Shown in pieces: positions 1 to 8,486 of a stretch of DNA of 64,000 nucleotides. The translations under genes were made by a program, and so were the position numbers. Position 1 is the stretch's first letter. Each line of letters begins with the position of its first letter. Source of the stretch: Burkholderiales bacterium (lineage in GTDB: Bacteria; Pseudomonadota; Gammaproteobacteria; Burkholderiales; Burkholderiaceae_C); NCBI GenBank assembly GCA_947453625.1, contig CANGHK010000001.1, forward strand, positions 1 to 64,000. The letters run 5' to 3'. The notes beneath the pieces are model-generated. The model was not told the origin of the DNA and made no database searches. It worked only from the letters and a program-made list of their open reading frames with translations.

Positions 1-85
1 CGATGCTCTGCCCACCTTCGACCAGGCGAACCGCCTCTTGCTTGAACTCCAGCGTGTACCGCGCCCTCGGTGTCTTCTTCGTCAT
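1..85 (-). CDS. IS3/IS911-type transposase OrfA, 5' fragment cut by the window edge
   Basis: Only the first 28 codons are inside the window. They start at the ATG at 85, with an AAGGAGA ribosome-binding site just upstream on the minus strand. The N-terminus reads MTKKTPRARYTLEFKQEAV, the usual opening of the helix-turn-helix OrfA protein of IS3-family elements (basic start, then a YTxEFKxEAV motif). OrfA normally acts with OrfB, made by frameshifting, to move the element. This suggests an insertion sequence lies just left of the window. No inverted repeat can be checked because the element runs off the edge. Confidence 0.75.
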   Translation of the reverse strand, partial: MTKKTPRARYTLEFKQEAVRLVEGGQSI

Positions 86-168
86 TTTCCGTTCTCCTTG
101 CTTGAATTTAATCACTCAGCAAGGGATACGTTTTCTGAGGGCAAGGTCATAGCGCTTGAGCCCTGACG

Positions 169-195
169 CTCGCGTGACTACGCGAGTGCTAGACT
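169..195 (+). promoter_or_regulatory. inverted repeat and -10-like box ahead of the ParE-type module
   Basis: A perfect 6-bp inverted repeat, CTCGCG (169-174) and CGCGAG (181-186) with a 6-nt spacer, sits just before a -10-like TAGACT (190-195). The ATG of the antitoxin gene is at 203. The arrangement fits an autoregulatory operator of a toxin-antitoxin operon. No convincing -35 box is seen at normal spacing. Confidence 0.4.
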
Positions 196-202
196 TTACG
201 CC

Positions 203-427
203 ATGAACGCCCACGTCGAACACCTGCTTGATGAGGCCCTCACGTTGCCCACTGACGAGCGCTCCGCCCTGGTCGCCGCACTGCTGGTCAGCCTCGAAGG
301 CACCGACGACGCCCAGGTGGCAGATGCCTGGCGCGTTGAGATCGCGCGACGGCGCGCAGCATTGCACGCGGGGGCGGTCACCGCCGTGCCGTGGGCCGAG
401 GCAAGAGCGCGGCTGACTGCGCTGTGA
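203..427 (+). CDS. addiction module antitoxin (short helical component family)
   Basis: This 74-residue acidic, helical protein contains the pattern LTLPTDERSALVAALLVSL, typical of the small 'putative addiction module component' antitoxins that pair with ParE/RelE toxins. It should bind and neutralise the toxin encoded next and repress its own promoter. The start is the ATG at 203. Its TGA overlaps the GTG start of the toxin gene by 4 bases (GTGA), so the two are translationally coupled. The family assignment rests on pattern and partner only. Confidence 0.75.
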   Translation: MNAHVEHLLDEALTLPTDERSALVAALLVSLEGTDDAQVADAWRVEIARRRAALHAGAVTAVPWAEARARLTAL

Positions 428-720
428 GTCGATTCCACGTTGTCATCTTGCCCGATGCAGAGGCAGAGATCGGCGGCGCGTTTCGGTGGTATCAAGAGCG
501 AAACCCGCTTGCGGCCGAAGCGTTTCGCGCCGAGGTGCTACGGTGCATCGATGCGCTCGGTGAATCCGCCGATACGTGGAAACAGGACGAGGACGGCACA
601 CACCGTTGTCTGCTGCGTCGGTTCCCCTACACGGTCGTCTATGAGATAGACCACAGCGTCGCGTTCGTGCTGGCGGTTGCGCACCATCGGCGAGCGCCCG
701 GGTATTGGCAACATCGATGA
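424..720 (+). CDS. type II toxin, RelE/ParE superfamily
   Basis: A 98-residue protein with the ParE layout: N-terminal strand (FHVVILPDAEAEI), helical FRWYQERNPLAAEAF segment, then RRFPYTVVYEI and a final VLAVAHHRRAPGYW. The last motif is the common C-terminal strand of ParE/RelE toxins. Members poison gyrase or cleave mRNA; which applies here cannot be told. I chose the GTG at 424 because it overlaps the antitoxin stop; an in-frame ATG lies upstream at 391. A strong hairpin follows directly after the stop. Confidence 0.8.
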   Translation: MSRFHVVILPDAEAEIGGAFRWYQERNPLAAEAFRAEVLRCIDALGESADTWKQDEDGTHRCLLRRFPYTVVYEIDHSVAFVLAVAHHRRAPGYWQHR

Positions 721-745
721 AGGGGCCCTGCGGGGCCTCTTTCTT
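721..745 (+). terminator. Rho-independent terminator after the ParE-type toxin
   Basis: An 8-bp stem (721-728 with 733-740, one G-T pair) closes a 4-nt TGCG loop and is followed by TTTCTT. It sits immediately after the toxin stop and abuts the stop codon of the convergent integrase gene. The T-tract is on the plus-strand side, so it mainly ends toxin-operon transcription. Confidence 0.75.
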
Positions 746-1752
746 CATCCCAGCTTGGCCGCCAGGTCGGAGGCGTTGGGGTTGTAGTACCGCTTGAGCG
801 ACTGCAGCGATCGGTGGCCCGTCACTGCGCTGAGTTCCAGGACGTTGCTCAGCTTCTTGCTGAGGTTCGTGGCAGCCGTGTGTCGCGTGTCGTGAAATGT
901 CTTGTGCCCCAGGCCGGCGGCCGCGGTCACCTCGCGAAACCGGACACCGAAGCTGCCCACGTTCACCGGGAACGGCTTGTTCTTCTTGTTCAGTTCGACG
1001 AAGGGCCGCAGGATCTCGATGGCCCGGGTGCTCAGCGGCACGTTGCGAGCGTCGCCGTTCTTGCTGTCCCCGATGCGCAGCCAGGCCTCGTCGAGATGCA
1101 CATTGGCGGTCTCGATCGCGCAGATCTCGCTGATCCGCATCGCGCTCTCCACGGCAAAGTCCATCATGGCTGGGATGTAGTGCGGGATAAACCTGGGGGG
1201 GAACGGCACGGGTCCAATTACGGCTTTTACCTTCGCGATGTCCTCTGGCGTCCAGGTTATCTCCCGCCCGCGGCTGCTTTCCTTGGGTCGCTTGACCTGG
1301 TGGACCGGGTTGGTCTTGAGGGGGATGCCCCAGGACTTAATAGCATGGGAAAAGATACCACTCAGGATGTTCAACTCCCGGTTCAGGCTTGACGGCGCGA
1401 TGTCCTGGCCGCGCAGTTTGATCCAGTCGCGTAGGGCGCCGGGGATGTCCTGGTCCAGGCGCATGCGGATGAACTGGTCGCGCTTGATGAAGGCGTTGAT
1501 CCGCACCTGCTCCCAGCGGCCGCCCTTGCGGTTGGGGCACTCCTCGTCCCGAAAGCGCTCGAGCACCGCCTGGACGGTTTCTTTGCGGAGCGCGCTGATG
1601 TCGGGCGCGTTGCCCTTCTCCATCTCGGTCTCCATCGACTTGGCCCAGGCCGAGGCCCGCGCCTTGGTGTCGAAAGTGTCCGACTGGGCCTTGAACCCTG
1701 CCTTGCGGACGATGGCCTGCCACCTGTCCCCACGCTTGCGAATTGTTGCCAT
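745..1752 (-). CDS. tyrosine recombinase / phage-type integrase
   Basis: A 335-residue site-specific recombinase. The catalytic set is complete: R206 (AMRISEI), H287-x-x-R290 (HDTRH), H313 (TGHRS) and Y322 or Y323 (RYYN). The first ~150 residues form the arm- and core-binding part. An in-frame start 26 codons upstream exists, but the ATG at 1752 has GGGAGCAGGAC in front and gives the usual MATIRKRG integrase start. It lies between a toxin-antitoxin pair and the DNA ligase gene, directly beyond the ligase stop. This suggests it belongs to an element integrated there. I found no tRNA or clear att core beside it. Confidence 0.9.
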   Translation of the reverse strand: MATIRKRGDRWQAIVRKAGFKAQSDTFDTKARASAWAKSMETEMEKGNAPDISALRKETVQAVLERFRDEECPNRKGGRWEQVRINAFIKRDQFIRMRLDQDIPGALRDWIKLRGQDIAPSSLNRELNILSGIFSHAIKSWGIPLKTNPVHQVKRPKESSRGREITWTPEDIAKVKAVIGPVPFPPRFIPHYIPAMMDFAVESAMRISEICAIETANVHLDEAWLRIGDSKNGDARNVPLSTRAIEILRPFVELNKKNKPFPVNVGSFGVRFREVTAAAGLGHKTFHDTRHTAATNLSKKLSNVLELSAVTGHRSLQSLKRYYNPNASDLAAKLG

Positions 1753-1883
1753 GTCCTGCTCCCGTTGATGTAACGGGGATCGACTGTGCCAGAACTGTGA
1801 CGGGGGTGCAAACATATCCTTATAAATCAATCACTTAGGTACTATATCTGGTTCCGTGCAGAGGCACCACCGTACCGTGCCGA

Positions 1884-3587
1884 TCAGCCGGTCGCCGCGG
1901 TCCCCCCAACCAACTCGGCCAGCGTGGCCAGACTGTCGGCCTCGTGCAGCGGCTTGTCGTGGCGGATACGCAGCATGCGAGGCAAGCGCAGCGCGATGCC
2001 GCTCTTGTGGCGCGGGCTGGGCGCGATGCCCTCGAAACCGAGCTCGAGCACCAGCGTCGGCCGCACGCTGCGCACCGGGCCGAATTTTTCCACCGTATGG
2101 GCGCGGATGACCTGGTCCACCGCCTTGAACTCCGCATCGGTCAGGCCGCCATCGGCCTTGGCGAAGACCAGCAATTGCAACCCGCCCGGCTGCGCCGGTT
2201 CGCGCCGCGCGATCGCGTCGACCACCGCCTCGGCCTCGGCGGCACTGGCCGGCGGCCGGCTCCAGACCGCAAAGCTGTAGTCGGTGTAGAGGCCGGCGCG
2301 CCGGCCCTGGCCGGCCTGGGCATAGACCAGCACGCCGTCCACCGTCATCGGCTCGACCTTCCAGGTCCACCAGACGCCGTCCGCCTGGGTGCGCCCGCTG
2401 CCGTAGCCGGCGTCGCGCTGCTTGAGCATCAGCCCTTCGACACCGCGCTGGCGGCTCTCGCGACGCAAGGCAGCCAGCGCCGGCCAGTCGGCCGCCCGCA
2501 CCAGCACCGACGGCTCGAACGGCGACCCGGCCAGCAAGGCCTCCAGCCACTCGCGGCGCAGATGTTGCGGCCGGGCCCGCAGGTCGTCGCCGCGCAGCGC
2601 CAGCAGGTCGTAGGCGATGAAGCGCACCGGCGTGTCGGCCAGCAGCTTGCGGCTCAGGGTCTTGCGCTTGATGCGCTGCTGCAGCAGGTTGAAGGGCGCC
2701 GGCACGCCGGCGATCCAGACCAGCAGTTCGCCGTCGAGCACCGTGCCCTCGGGCAAGGATCGCGCAGCGTCCACCACCTCTGGAAAACACTCGGTGAGCA
2801 GTTCCTCGCCGCGCGACCAGATCCACACCTGGCCCACCTGGCACACGACCTGGGCCCGGATGCCGTCGTATTTCCACTCGACCTGCCACTGCTCGACCGG
2901 GCCCAGACCGGCCTCGAACTCGGCCGGCACCAGGGCCAGCGCATGGGCCAGGAAGAACGGAAAGGGCTGGCCGGTGGCCGGACTGGCGTCGGCGCCCTCC
3001 GGCGCCAGCAAGGCCTGCAGCCGGTCGGCGCTGGGCAGGCTGCGCGCGTCGGTCCAGCCCATCAGGCGCTGGGCGATCATCTTGGGGTCGAGCCCGGCAT
3101 GGCGGGCCAGCGCGCGCTGCACCAGCAGCTTGCTGACACCGACCCGCAAGCCGCCGCCGATCAGCTTGACCAGCAGAAAGCGCTCGTCGGCCGGCAACTC
3201 GTCCCACCAGGCGCGCAGTTGCAGCGCCTGCTGCGCCGGCGGCAAAGCGCGCAGCGGCAGCAGACGGTCGACCAGCCAGACCGCCAGGCCCAGCGCGCTG
3301 TGGCTGCGCGGCGCTGGCAAGACCTGGGCGATGGTCTCGGCCAGGTCGCCGACGGCCTGGTAGCAGGCCTCGAACAGCCAGTCGGGGATGCCCGCCACGG
3401 CGCTCGCCTCGGCCCGCAGCAGCGCGGTCGGCACGCTCTGCCGCGGCTTGCCACCGGCCAGCAAGTACAGGCCCCAGGCGGCGTCGGCCGGGTCGGCCTC
3501 GGCCAAGTAACGCTGCAGCGCCGCCAACTGGGCCTCGGTGTCGGTGCTGGCGTCGAGCTCGGCATGGAGCGCGGCGAAGCGGCGCAT
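1884..3587 (-). CDS. ATP-dependent DNA ligase (ligase-associated DNA repair cluster)
   Basis: A 567-residue ATP-dependent ligase that seals nicks by way of a lysine-AMP intermediate. Residues 1-210 form the helical DNA-binding domain. The adenylation domain has motif I EWKYDGIRAQ (nucleophile K239), a GELLVW motif, EGLMLKQRDAGYGSGR (motif IV region) and WWTWK (motif V). An OB-fold domain ends the protein. The start ATG overlaps the stop of the upstream exonuclease gene by one base (TGATG), so the two are coupled. In many proteobacteria this pair is followed by an Lhr-like helicase and a PdeM phosphoesterase. Neither is seen here, because the integrase lies immediately downstream. Confidence 0.93.
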   Translation of the reverse strand: MRRFAALHAELDASTDTEAQLAALQRYLAEADPADAAWGLYLLAGGKPRQSVPTALLRAEASAVAGIPDWLFEACYQAVGDLAETIAQVLPAPRSHSALGLAVWLVDRLLPLRALPPAQQALQLRAWWDELPADERFLLVKLIGGGLRVGVSKLLVQRALARHAGLDPKMIAQRLMGWTDARSLPSADRLQALLAPEGADASPATGQPFPFFLAHALALVPAEFEAGLGPVEQWQVEWKYDGIRAQVVCQVGQVWIWSRGEELLTECFPEVVDAARSLPEGTVLDGELLVWIAGVPAPFNLLQQRIKRKTLSRKLLADTPVRFIAYDLLALRGDDLRARPQHLRREWLEALLAGSPFEPSVLVRAADWPALAALRRESRQRGVEGLMLKQRDAGYGSGRTQADGVWWTWKVEPMTVDGVLVYAQAGQGRRAGLYTDYSFAVWSRPPASAAEAEAVVDAIARREPAQPGGLQLLVFAKADGGLTDAEFKAVDQVIRAHTVEKFGPVRSVRPTLVLELGFEGIAPSPRHKSGIALRLPRMLRIRHDKPLHEADSLATLAELVGGTAATG

Positions 3588-4684
3588 CAGGCCGGGACCT
3601 CGGGATCGACCGCAGCGGCGGCAGCGACGAGCGGCGCGTCGGCGACCATCGGCAACTCACCGCCCTCGCCGCCATATTCGGTGCGGAACGAGCCCGCCTG
3701 CAGGCCTTGCTCCTGCAGCCAGCGCACCATCACCGCCTCCTGGCCATGGGTGACGATCACGCGCTCGGCACCGGTGGCGGCGATGGCGCGCTGCAGGCCG
3801 GGCCAGTCGGCATGGTCGCTGAGCACGAAGCCGCGGTCCATGCCCTGGCGCCGGCGCGCGCCGCGCAACTGCATCCAGCCGCTGGCGAAAGCGTCGCTGA
3901 AGTCGCCCAGCCCGCGCGCCCAGGCGCTGGCATGGACCGCGGGCGGCGCCAGCACCAGCGCGCCGGCCAATTCGCCCGACAGTGCCCGCTGGCCGGCCAG
4001 ACCGGCCCGCGTCAGCGTCTCGGGCAGCGCCACGCCGGCGGCGCGGTAGGCGGCGTTGATCGGCAGCAGCGCGCCATGCACGACGATGGGCGCTATGGCT
4101 GCGTCCACGCCGGCCAGCAGGCGCTGCGCCTTGCCGAAGCTGTAGGCCAGCAGCAGACTGGGCCGTCCCGCGGCGGCGTTGGCGCGCCACCAGCGGTTGA
4201 TGTCGCCAAACACCTCGGCCTGCGGCGCCCAGCGGTAGATCGGCAAGCCGAAGGTCGATTCGGTGATGAAGCAGTCGCAGCGCACCGGCTCGAAAGCCGC
4301 GCAGGTCGGGTTGCGCTCGTCATGCGCGCTGAGGTAGTAGTCGCCCGAGGCGACCCAGACCCGGCCCGCGTGTTCGAGCCGCACCTGGGCCGATCCCAGC
4401 ACATGGCCGGCCGGGTGCAGGCTGATGCGCACGCCCCGGTGCAGCACCGACTCACCATAGGCCAGTCCTTGCAAGGGCAGCGCCGCGCCCAACCGGCTGC
4501 GCAGCACGCCCTCGCTGATGGCGGTGGCCAGCACATGGCCGTGGCCGGCGCGCGCGTGGTCGGCATGGGCGTGGGTGATCACCGCGCGTGGAACCGCTCG
4601 CCAGGGGTCGATGTAGAAATCGCCGGGCGGGCAGTACAGGCCTTGCGGCCGGGCGATGACGAGGTCGTCCATGCGCTGATCCAT
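3587..4684 (-). CDS. ligase-associated metallo-beta-lactamase-fold DNA exonuclease
   Basis: A 365-residue beta-lactamase-fold/beta-CASP nuclease. The metal-binding HAHADH motif is at residues 38-43, with a further histidine in HPAGHVLGS, the aspartate of ASGDYY, and FVLSDHADW in the C-terminal part. It corresponds to the 'ligase-associated DNA damage response exonuclease' family, whose gene sits beside an ATP-dependent ligase. The role is inferred from that partnership: trimming DNA ends before sealing. The gene is one base overlapped with the ligase gene and 16 bases after clsB. An alternative start is the ATG 4 codons downstream. Confidence 0.88.
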   Translation of the reverse strand: MDQRMDDLVIARPQGLYCPPGDFYIDPWRAVPRAVITHAHADHARAGHGHVLATAISEGVLRSRLGAALPLQGLAYGESVLHRGVRISLHPAGHVLGSAQVRLEHAGRVWVASGDYYLSAHDERNPTCAAFEPVRCDCFITESTFGLPIYRWAPQAEVFGDINRWWRANAAAGRPSLLLAYSFGKAQRLLAGVDAAIAPIVVHGALLPINAAYRAAGVALPETLTRAGLAGQRALSGELAGALVLAPPAVHASAWARGLGDFSDAFASGWMQLRGARRRQGMDRGFVLSDHADWPGLQRAIAATGAERVIVTHGQEAVMVRWLQEQGLQAGSFRTEYGGEGGELPMVADAPLVAAAAAVDPEVPA

Positions 4685-4700
4685 GAGGTCGGCGCTGCGC

Positions 4701-5975
4701 TCAGTACTTGCCGCTGCTGCCGGCCAGGCGCAGAAACCAGTAGGCCGCCCAGGCGACGAAACCGCGCCGCAGCACCGCCCACGCGCCGGCGCCGGCGGGC
4801 GGCTGCAAGACCTCGCGCGCCACCCCGATCGCGGCCTCGATGCGCAGCGCCAGCAGGCCGGTGAACGGCGCGTCGTGCACGATCAGGTTGGCCTCCAGGT
4901 TGAGCAGCAGCGACAGCGGGTCGATGTTGCTGCTGCCCACGGTGGCCCAGTCGTCGTCGACCACCGCCACCTTGGCGTGCAGAAAGGCGGGGGTGTACTC
5001 GAACACCCGCACCCCGCTGCGCAGCATCTCTTCGTACAGCACCTGGGCGGCCAGCGCGGCGAAGCGGTAGTCGGCCTTGCCCTGCAACAGCAGGCGCACC
5101 CGCACGCCACGCTGGGCGGCACGGCGCAAGGCGCGGCGGAACAGCCGGCCCGGGTAGAAATACGGGCAGACCAGGTCGACCCGGCTGCGGGCCCCGGCGA
5201 TGGCCTCGACATAGGCCCGCTCTATGGTGCGGCGGCGGCGCAGGTTGTCGCGCACCAGGAAAGCCACCCGCACTGGCGACAGCACCGTTGGCTCCGGGCT
5301 GTCGGCGGGCTGCAGCCGCAAGCGCGACAGGATGCGCCGCGCGCGCGCCAGCGGCTCGGCGCTGCGGGTCAGCGCCACCACCTCTTCGCGCCAGTCCGCG
5401 CCCAGCGCGGCGCGGCTCCACATCGCACGCACCGTCTGCTCCATCTGCGCCACTGCGGGGCCCTGCAAGCGAACCGCGAAATCCAGCCGCGGCGCGTCGG
5501 ACCAGCCGTGGTTCAGGTCGTTGCGGTCGTCGATCAGGTTGATGCCGCCAACGAAACCCGCCTCGGCGTCGACCACGCACAGCTTGTGGTGCAGGCGACG
5601 CAACTGCCCCGGCTGCAGCAGGCGCCACCAGCGGTCAACCGGGCGAAACACCGCCAGGTTGACATCGGCGTCGGCCAGCCACTGGCGCAGGCGGAACAAG
5701 GTCGCCTTGCTGCCGAAACCGTCGACCACCACGCCAACCCAGACGCCGCGCCGCGCCGCGTCGGCCAGGGCCTGCGCGACGGCCTGGGCGGCCGGGTCGT
5801 CGTGGAAGATGTAGGTGGCCAGCCAGACCTGGTGGCGCGCCGCGGCGATGGCCTCGCACATCGCCGGGAACAACTCGTCGCCGCCGGCCAGCAAGGCCAC
5901 GCGGTTGCCGCCGGTCAACGGCAAGGTCCCCACAGGCGGTGCGGGCGCAGGACGGACGGCAGACGGTGGATTCAT
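4701..5975 (-). CDS. clsB: cardiolipin synthase B-type phospholipase D family protein
   Basis: A 424-residue phosphatidyltransferase with two HKD catalytic motifs: HHKLCVVD in the N-terminal half and HAKVAVVDDD in the C-terminal half, followed by the GSSNID signature. ClsB-type enzymes make cardiolipin at the inner membrane and, unlike ClsA, lack two N-terminal membrane helices; none is seen here. I used the ATG at 5975, since the upstream in-frame candidate is a TTG. It sits in an apparent operon with nudB and an EEP-family hydrolase, an order common in Burkholderiales. Confidence 0.88.
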   Translation of the reverse strand: MNPPSAVRPAPAPPVGTLPLTGGNRVALLAGGDELFPAMCEAIAAARHQVWLATYIFHDDPAAQAVAQALADAARRGVWVGVVVDGFGSKATLFRLRQWLADADVNLAVFRPVDRWWRLLQPGQLRRLHHKLCVVDAEAGFVGGINLIDDRNDLNHGWSDAPRLDFAVRLQGPAVAQMEQTVRAMWSRAALGADWREEVVALTRSAEPLARARRILSRLRLQPADSPEPTVLSPVRVAFLVRDNLRRRRTIERAYVEAIAGARSRVDLVCPYFYPGRLFRRALRRAAQRGVRVRLLLQGKADYRFAALAAQVLYEEMLRSGVRVFEYTPAFLHAKVAVVDDDWATVGSSNIDPLSLLLNLEANLIVHDAPFTGLLALRIEAAIGVAREVLQPPAGAGAWAVLRRGFVAWAAYWFLRLAGSSGKY

Positions 5976-6003
5976 GGCCGACAAGTCGATGCTGGAGAGT
6001 CGC

Positions 6004-6834
6004 TCAGTCGAGCTGCAACTCCACCAGCAGCGGCAGGTGGTCGGACATGCGCGACCAAACGCCGCCGCGCGGCACGGTGGCCGACAGGCAGTTCAGGCCA
6101 CGGCTGTAGACCCGGTCCATCGCGAAGATGGGCACCGATGACGGGAAGGTGCGCTGGGCCCGCTCGGCGCCGACGCAGGCGCGCTGCAGCCCTATGACCC
6201 GCATCGGCCCGTCAAGCTTCTCGCCCCAGTCGTTGAAGTCGCCGGCCACCAGCAGCGGCGCGGCGGCGGGCACCTCGGCAGCGACAAAGGCCGCCAGGCG
6301 CTCGACCTGGCGCACCCGGCTGGCATGGATCAGGCCGAAGTGCGCCACCACCACATGCACCTCGACACCCCGCCACCGCACCGGCACATGCAGCAGGCCG
6401 CGCTGCTCGAAACGGTGGTCGCTGACATCGTGGTGACCGACCTCGCCCAGCGGCCAGCGCGACAGCAGCGCGTTGCCATGCTCGCCGTGGCGGGTGGTGG
6501 CATTGGTGCGGTAGGCCACGGCATAGCCCTCGGGCGCCAGGAAGTCGGCCTGGCCACCCTCGGGCCAGCCCAGCAGCGTGCGCTGGAAGTGCAGCGCTTC
6601 GCGCTGGTGGAACAAGCGCACCTCCTGCAGACAGACCAGGTCGGCGTCCAGCGCCTTGATGCCCAGGCCCAGGTTGTGGATCTCTAGCCGTTTTCGCGGC
6701 CCGACACCCCGCACGCCCTTGTGAATGTTGTAGGTGGCCACGCGCAGGACCGGGCCCACCGGCCTGGCAGCCTGCGGGCCGCCGGACTGGCCAAGACCCG
6801 ACAGGCGCGAACTGCTGAACAGCGGGGCGCGCAT
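6004..6834 (-). CDS. endonuclease/exonuclease/phosphatase family hydrolase
   Basis: A 276-residue EEP-superfamily enzyme. The signatures are ATYNIHKGV and LQEVRLF near the N-terminus, then VVAHFGLIHASR, AGDFNDWG and the closing SDHLPLLVEL. These supply the metal-binding Asn/Glu and the catalytic Asp/His of DNase I-like phosphodiesterases. The natural substrate is unknown. Its constant position next to clsB suggests lipid or phosphodiester metabolism, but that is inference. The ATG at 6834 lies 7 bases after the nudB stop. A longer open frame upstream overlaps nudB and was not used. Confidence 0.82.
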   Translation of the reverse strand: MRAPLFSSSRLSGLGQSGGPQAARPVGPVLRVATYNIHKGVRGVGPRKRLEIHNLGLGIKALDADLVCLQEVRLFHQREALHFQRTLLGWPEGGQADFLAPEGYAVAYRTNATTRHGEHGNALLSRWPLGEVGHHDVSDHRFEQRGLLHVPVRWRGVEVHVVVAHFGLIHASRVRQVERLAAFVAAEVPAAAPLLVAGDFNDWGEKLDGPMRVIGLQRACVGAERAQRTFPSSVPIFAMDRVYSRGLNCLSATVPRGGVWSRMSDHLPLLVELQLD

Positions 6835-6841
6835 CGCGGAC

Positions 6842-7315
6842 TCAGCCACCCAGGCGCGGCAGGTGCAGCACGGCCTCGGCGTTACTGGGCGAAAAGCAGC
6901 GGTCAGCGGCCTCGCGCCAGGGCAGCCAGACATGCTGCAGATGCTCGCGCGGGCTCAACGTCACCACGGTGCCGGCCGGCACGCACAGGCCGAACACATG
7001 CTCGGTGTTGTGCGTGACCCCGGGCGCGTAGCGGTGGCGCCAGACCGGGTAGATCTCGTAGACGTTGCGCAAGCCCCAGTCGCGCAGGGCAGACCGGGGC
7101 ATAGCCGGCGATCCAACGTCGATGCCGGTCTCCTCGGCCACCTCGCGCAGCGCGGTGTCGAACAAGGGCTCATCGGGCCAGTCTTTGCTGCCGGTCACGC
7201 TCTGCCAGAAGCCGGGCTTGTCGGCGCGCTCGATCAGCAGCACCTCCAGCGCCGGGGTGTGGATCACCACCAGCACGCTCTCGGGAATCTTGAACGCCTT
7301 GTCCGCCGGGGTCAT
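6842..7315 (-). CDS. nudB: dihydroneopterin triphosphate diphosphatase (Nudix)
   Basis: A 157-residue Nudix hydrolase with the Nudix box GSKDWPDE...LREVAEETGI at about residues 42-65. The short GFWQSVTGS lead-in matches NudB, which removes pyrophosphate from dihydroneopterin triphosphate in folate synthesis. The length agrees with the family. It overlaps the aroG stop by 4 bases (ATGA), so a chorismate/folate-related operon is plausible. Confidence 0.88.
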   Translation of the reverse strand: MTPADKAFKIPESVLVVIHTPALEVLLIERADKPGFWQSVTGSKDWPDEPLFDTALREVAEETGIDVGSPAMPRSALRDWGLRNVYEIYPVWRHRYAPGVTHNTEHVFGLCVPAGTVVTLSPREHLQHVWLPWREAADRCFSPSNAEAVLHLPRLGG

Positions 7316-8430
7316 GCGCCGGCCCGCCGCTGCCGCACCGCCTGCGCCAGCCCGCGCAGCAGCGGCTCGGTGTCGTCCCAGCCTATGCAGGCGTCGGTGA
7401 TCGACACGCCGGGGCGCAGCGCCACGCCGGGCAGCAAGTCCTGCCGGCCCTCGTGCAGATGGCTCTCGACCATCACGCCCATGATGCGGCGCTCACCGCC
7501 GGCCAGTTGAGCGGCCAGATCAGCCGCCACGTCGATCTGGCGCCGGTGCTGCTTGGCCGAGTTGGCGTGCGAGCAGTCGACCATCACCTGCTCGCGCAAG
7601 CCGGCGCGCTCGAGCACCGCGCAAGCCGACGCCACCTGCGTTGCGTCGTAATTGGGCGCCTTGCCACCGCGCAGGATCACATGGCCGTCGGCGTTGCCGC
7701 GGGTCTCGAAGATCGCCGCCATGCCCGTCTTGGTCATGCCCATGAAGGCATGCGGCGCGGCCGCCGAGACCAGCGCGTCGGCGGCCACCTGCACGCCACC
7801 GTCGGTGCCGTTCTTGAAGCCCACCGGGCAGCTCAGACCCGAGGCCAGTTGGCGGTGGCTGGGACTCTCGGTGGTGCGCGCGCCGATCGCGCCCCAGGCG
7901 ATCAGGTCGCTCTGGTACTGCGGGCTGAGCAAGTCGAGAAACTCGGTGCCTGCGGGCAGGCCCAGCGCGTTGATCTCGAGCAGCAACTCGCGCGCGCGGC
8001 GCAGCCCCTCGTTGATGTGGAAGCTGCCGTCGAGCCGCGGGTCGTTGATGTAGCCCTTCCAGCCCACCGTGGTGCGGGGCTTCTCGAAGTAGACCCGCAT
8101 CACCACGATCAACTCGCCAGACAGTTCACGCGCCAGCGGCAGCAACCGGTTGGCGTACTGCATGGCCTGGTCATGGTCGTGGATGGAGCAGGGCCCGACC
8201 ACCGCCACCAGGCGGTCGTCACGGCCCTGCAGCACCGCGCTGATGGCCTCGCGGGTGGTTTCGACCAGGGCCTCGATCGCGGCGGTGACGGGCAGTTCCT
8301 CGAGCAGCACGGCCGGCGAGACCAGCGCGCGCACCGCCTTGATGCGGGTGTCGTCGATCCGGGTGGTGTCGAGGGTGGCGTCGCGCGAACCGGCTTCCTG
8401 GTCGCGCTGGGGGGTGTCGATGGCGGTCAT
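7312..8430 (-). CDS. aroG: 3-deoxy-7-phosphoheptulonate synthase (class I DAHP synthase)
   Basis: This enzyme condenses phosphoenolpyruvate and erythrose-4-phosphate, the first step of the shikimate pathway. Diagnostic segments are VGPCSIHD, RVYFEKPRTTVGWKGY, PAGTEFLDLLSPQY, GARTTESPSHRQLASGL, and VDCSHANS. The ATG at 8430 gives 372 residues and the usual spacing to the RIKAVRALVSP region. Another ATG at 8490 overlaps the Doc toxin stop (ATGA) and would add 20 residues. I prefer the shorter form because the Doc gene is probably a later arrival. Which isozyme (feedback by Phe, Tyr or Trp) cannot be told. Confidence 0.92.
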   Translation of the reverse strand: MTAIDTPQRDQEAGSRDATLDTTRIDDTRIKAVRALVSPAVLLEELPVTAAIEALVETTREAISAVLQGRDDRLVAVVGPCSIHDHDQAMQYANRLLPLARELSGELIVVMRVYFEKPRTTVGWKGYINDPRLDGSFHINEGLRRARELLLEINALGLPAGTEFLDLLSPQYQSDLIAWGAIGARTTESPSHRQLASGLSCPVGFKNGTDGGVQVAADALVSAAAPHAFMGMTKTGMAAIFETRGNADGHVILRGGKAPNYDATQVASACAVLERAGLREQVMVDCSHANSAKQHRRQIDVAADLAAQLAGGERRIMGVMVESHLHEGRQDLLPGVALRPGVSITDACIGWDDTEPLLRGLAQAVRQRRAGA

Positions 8431-8486
8431 GCTCGCTGCTTTCTGAAAACCGATCAAGTGAGTGCCGTCGGGCGCAGCCGCTGCGC

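Noticed and set aside
1753-1883. possible tRNA or att site beside the integrase
   Set aside because: I looked for a tRNA 3' end or a repeated core in the integrase-ligase gap and found none by eye.
1944-4049. 701-codon open frame on the plus strand
   Set aside because: It is antisense to the DNA ligase and exonuclease genes, whose motifs are unmistakable. High GC makes long antisense frames common; its composition (Gln/Arg/His/Leu-rich) has no protein-like motif.
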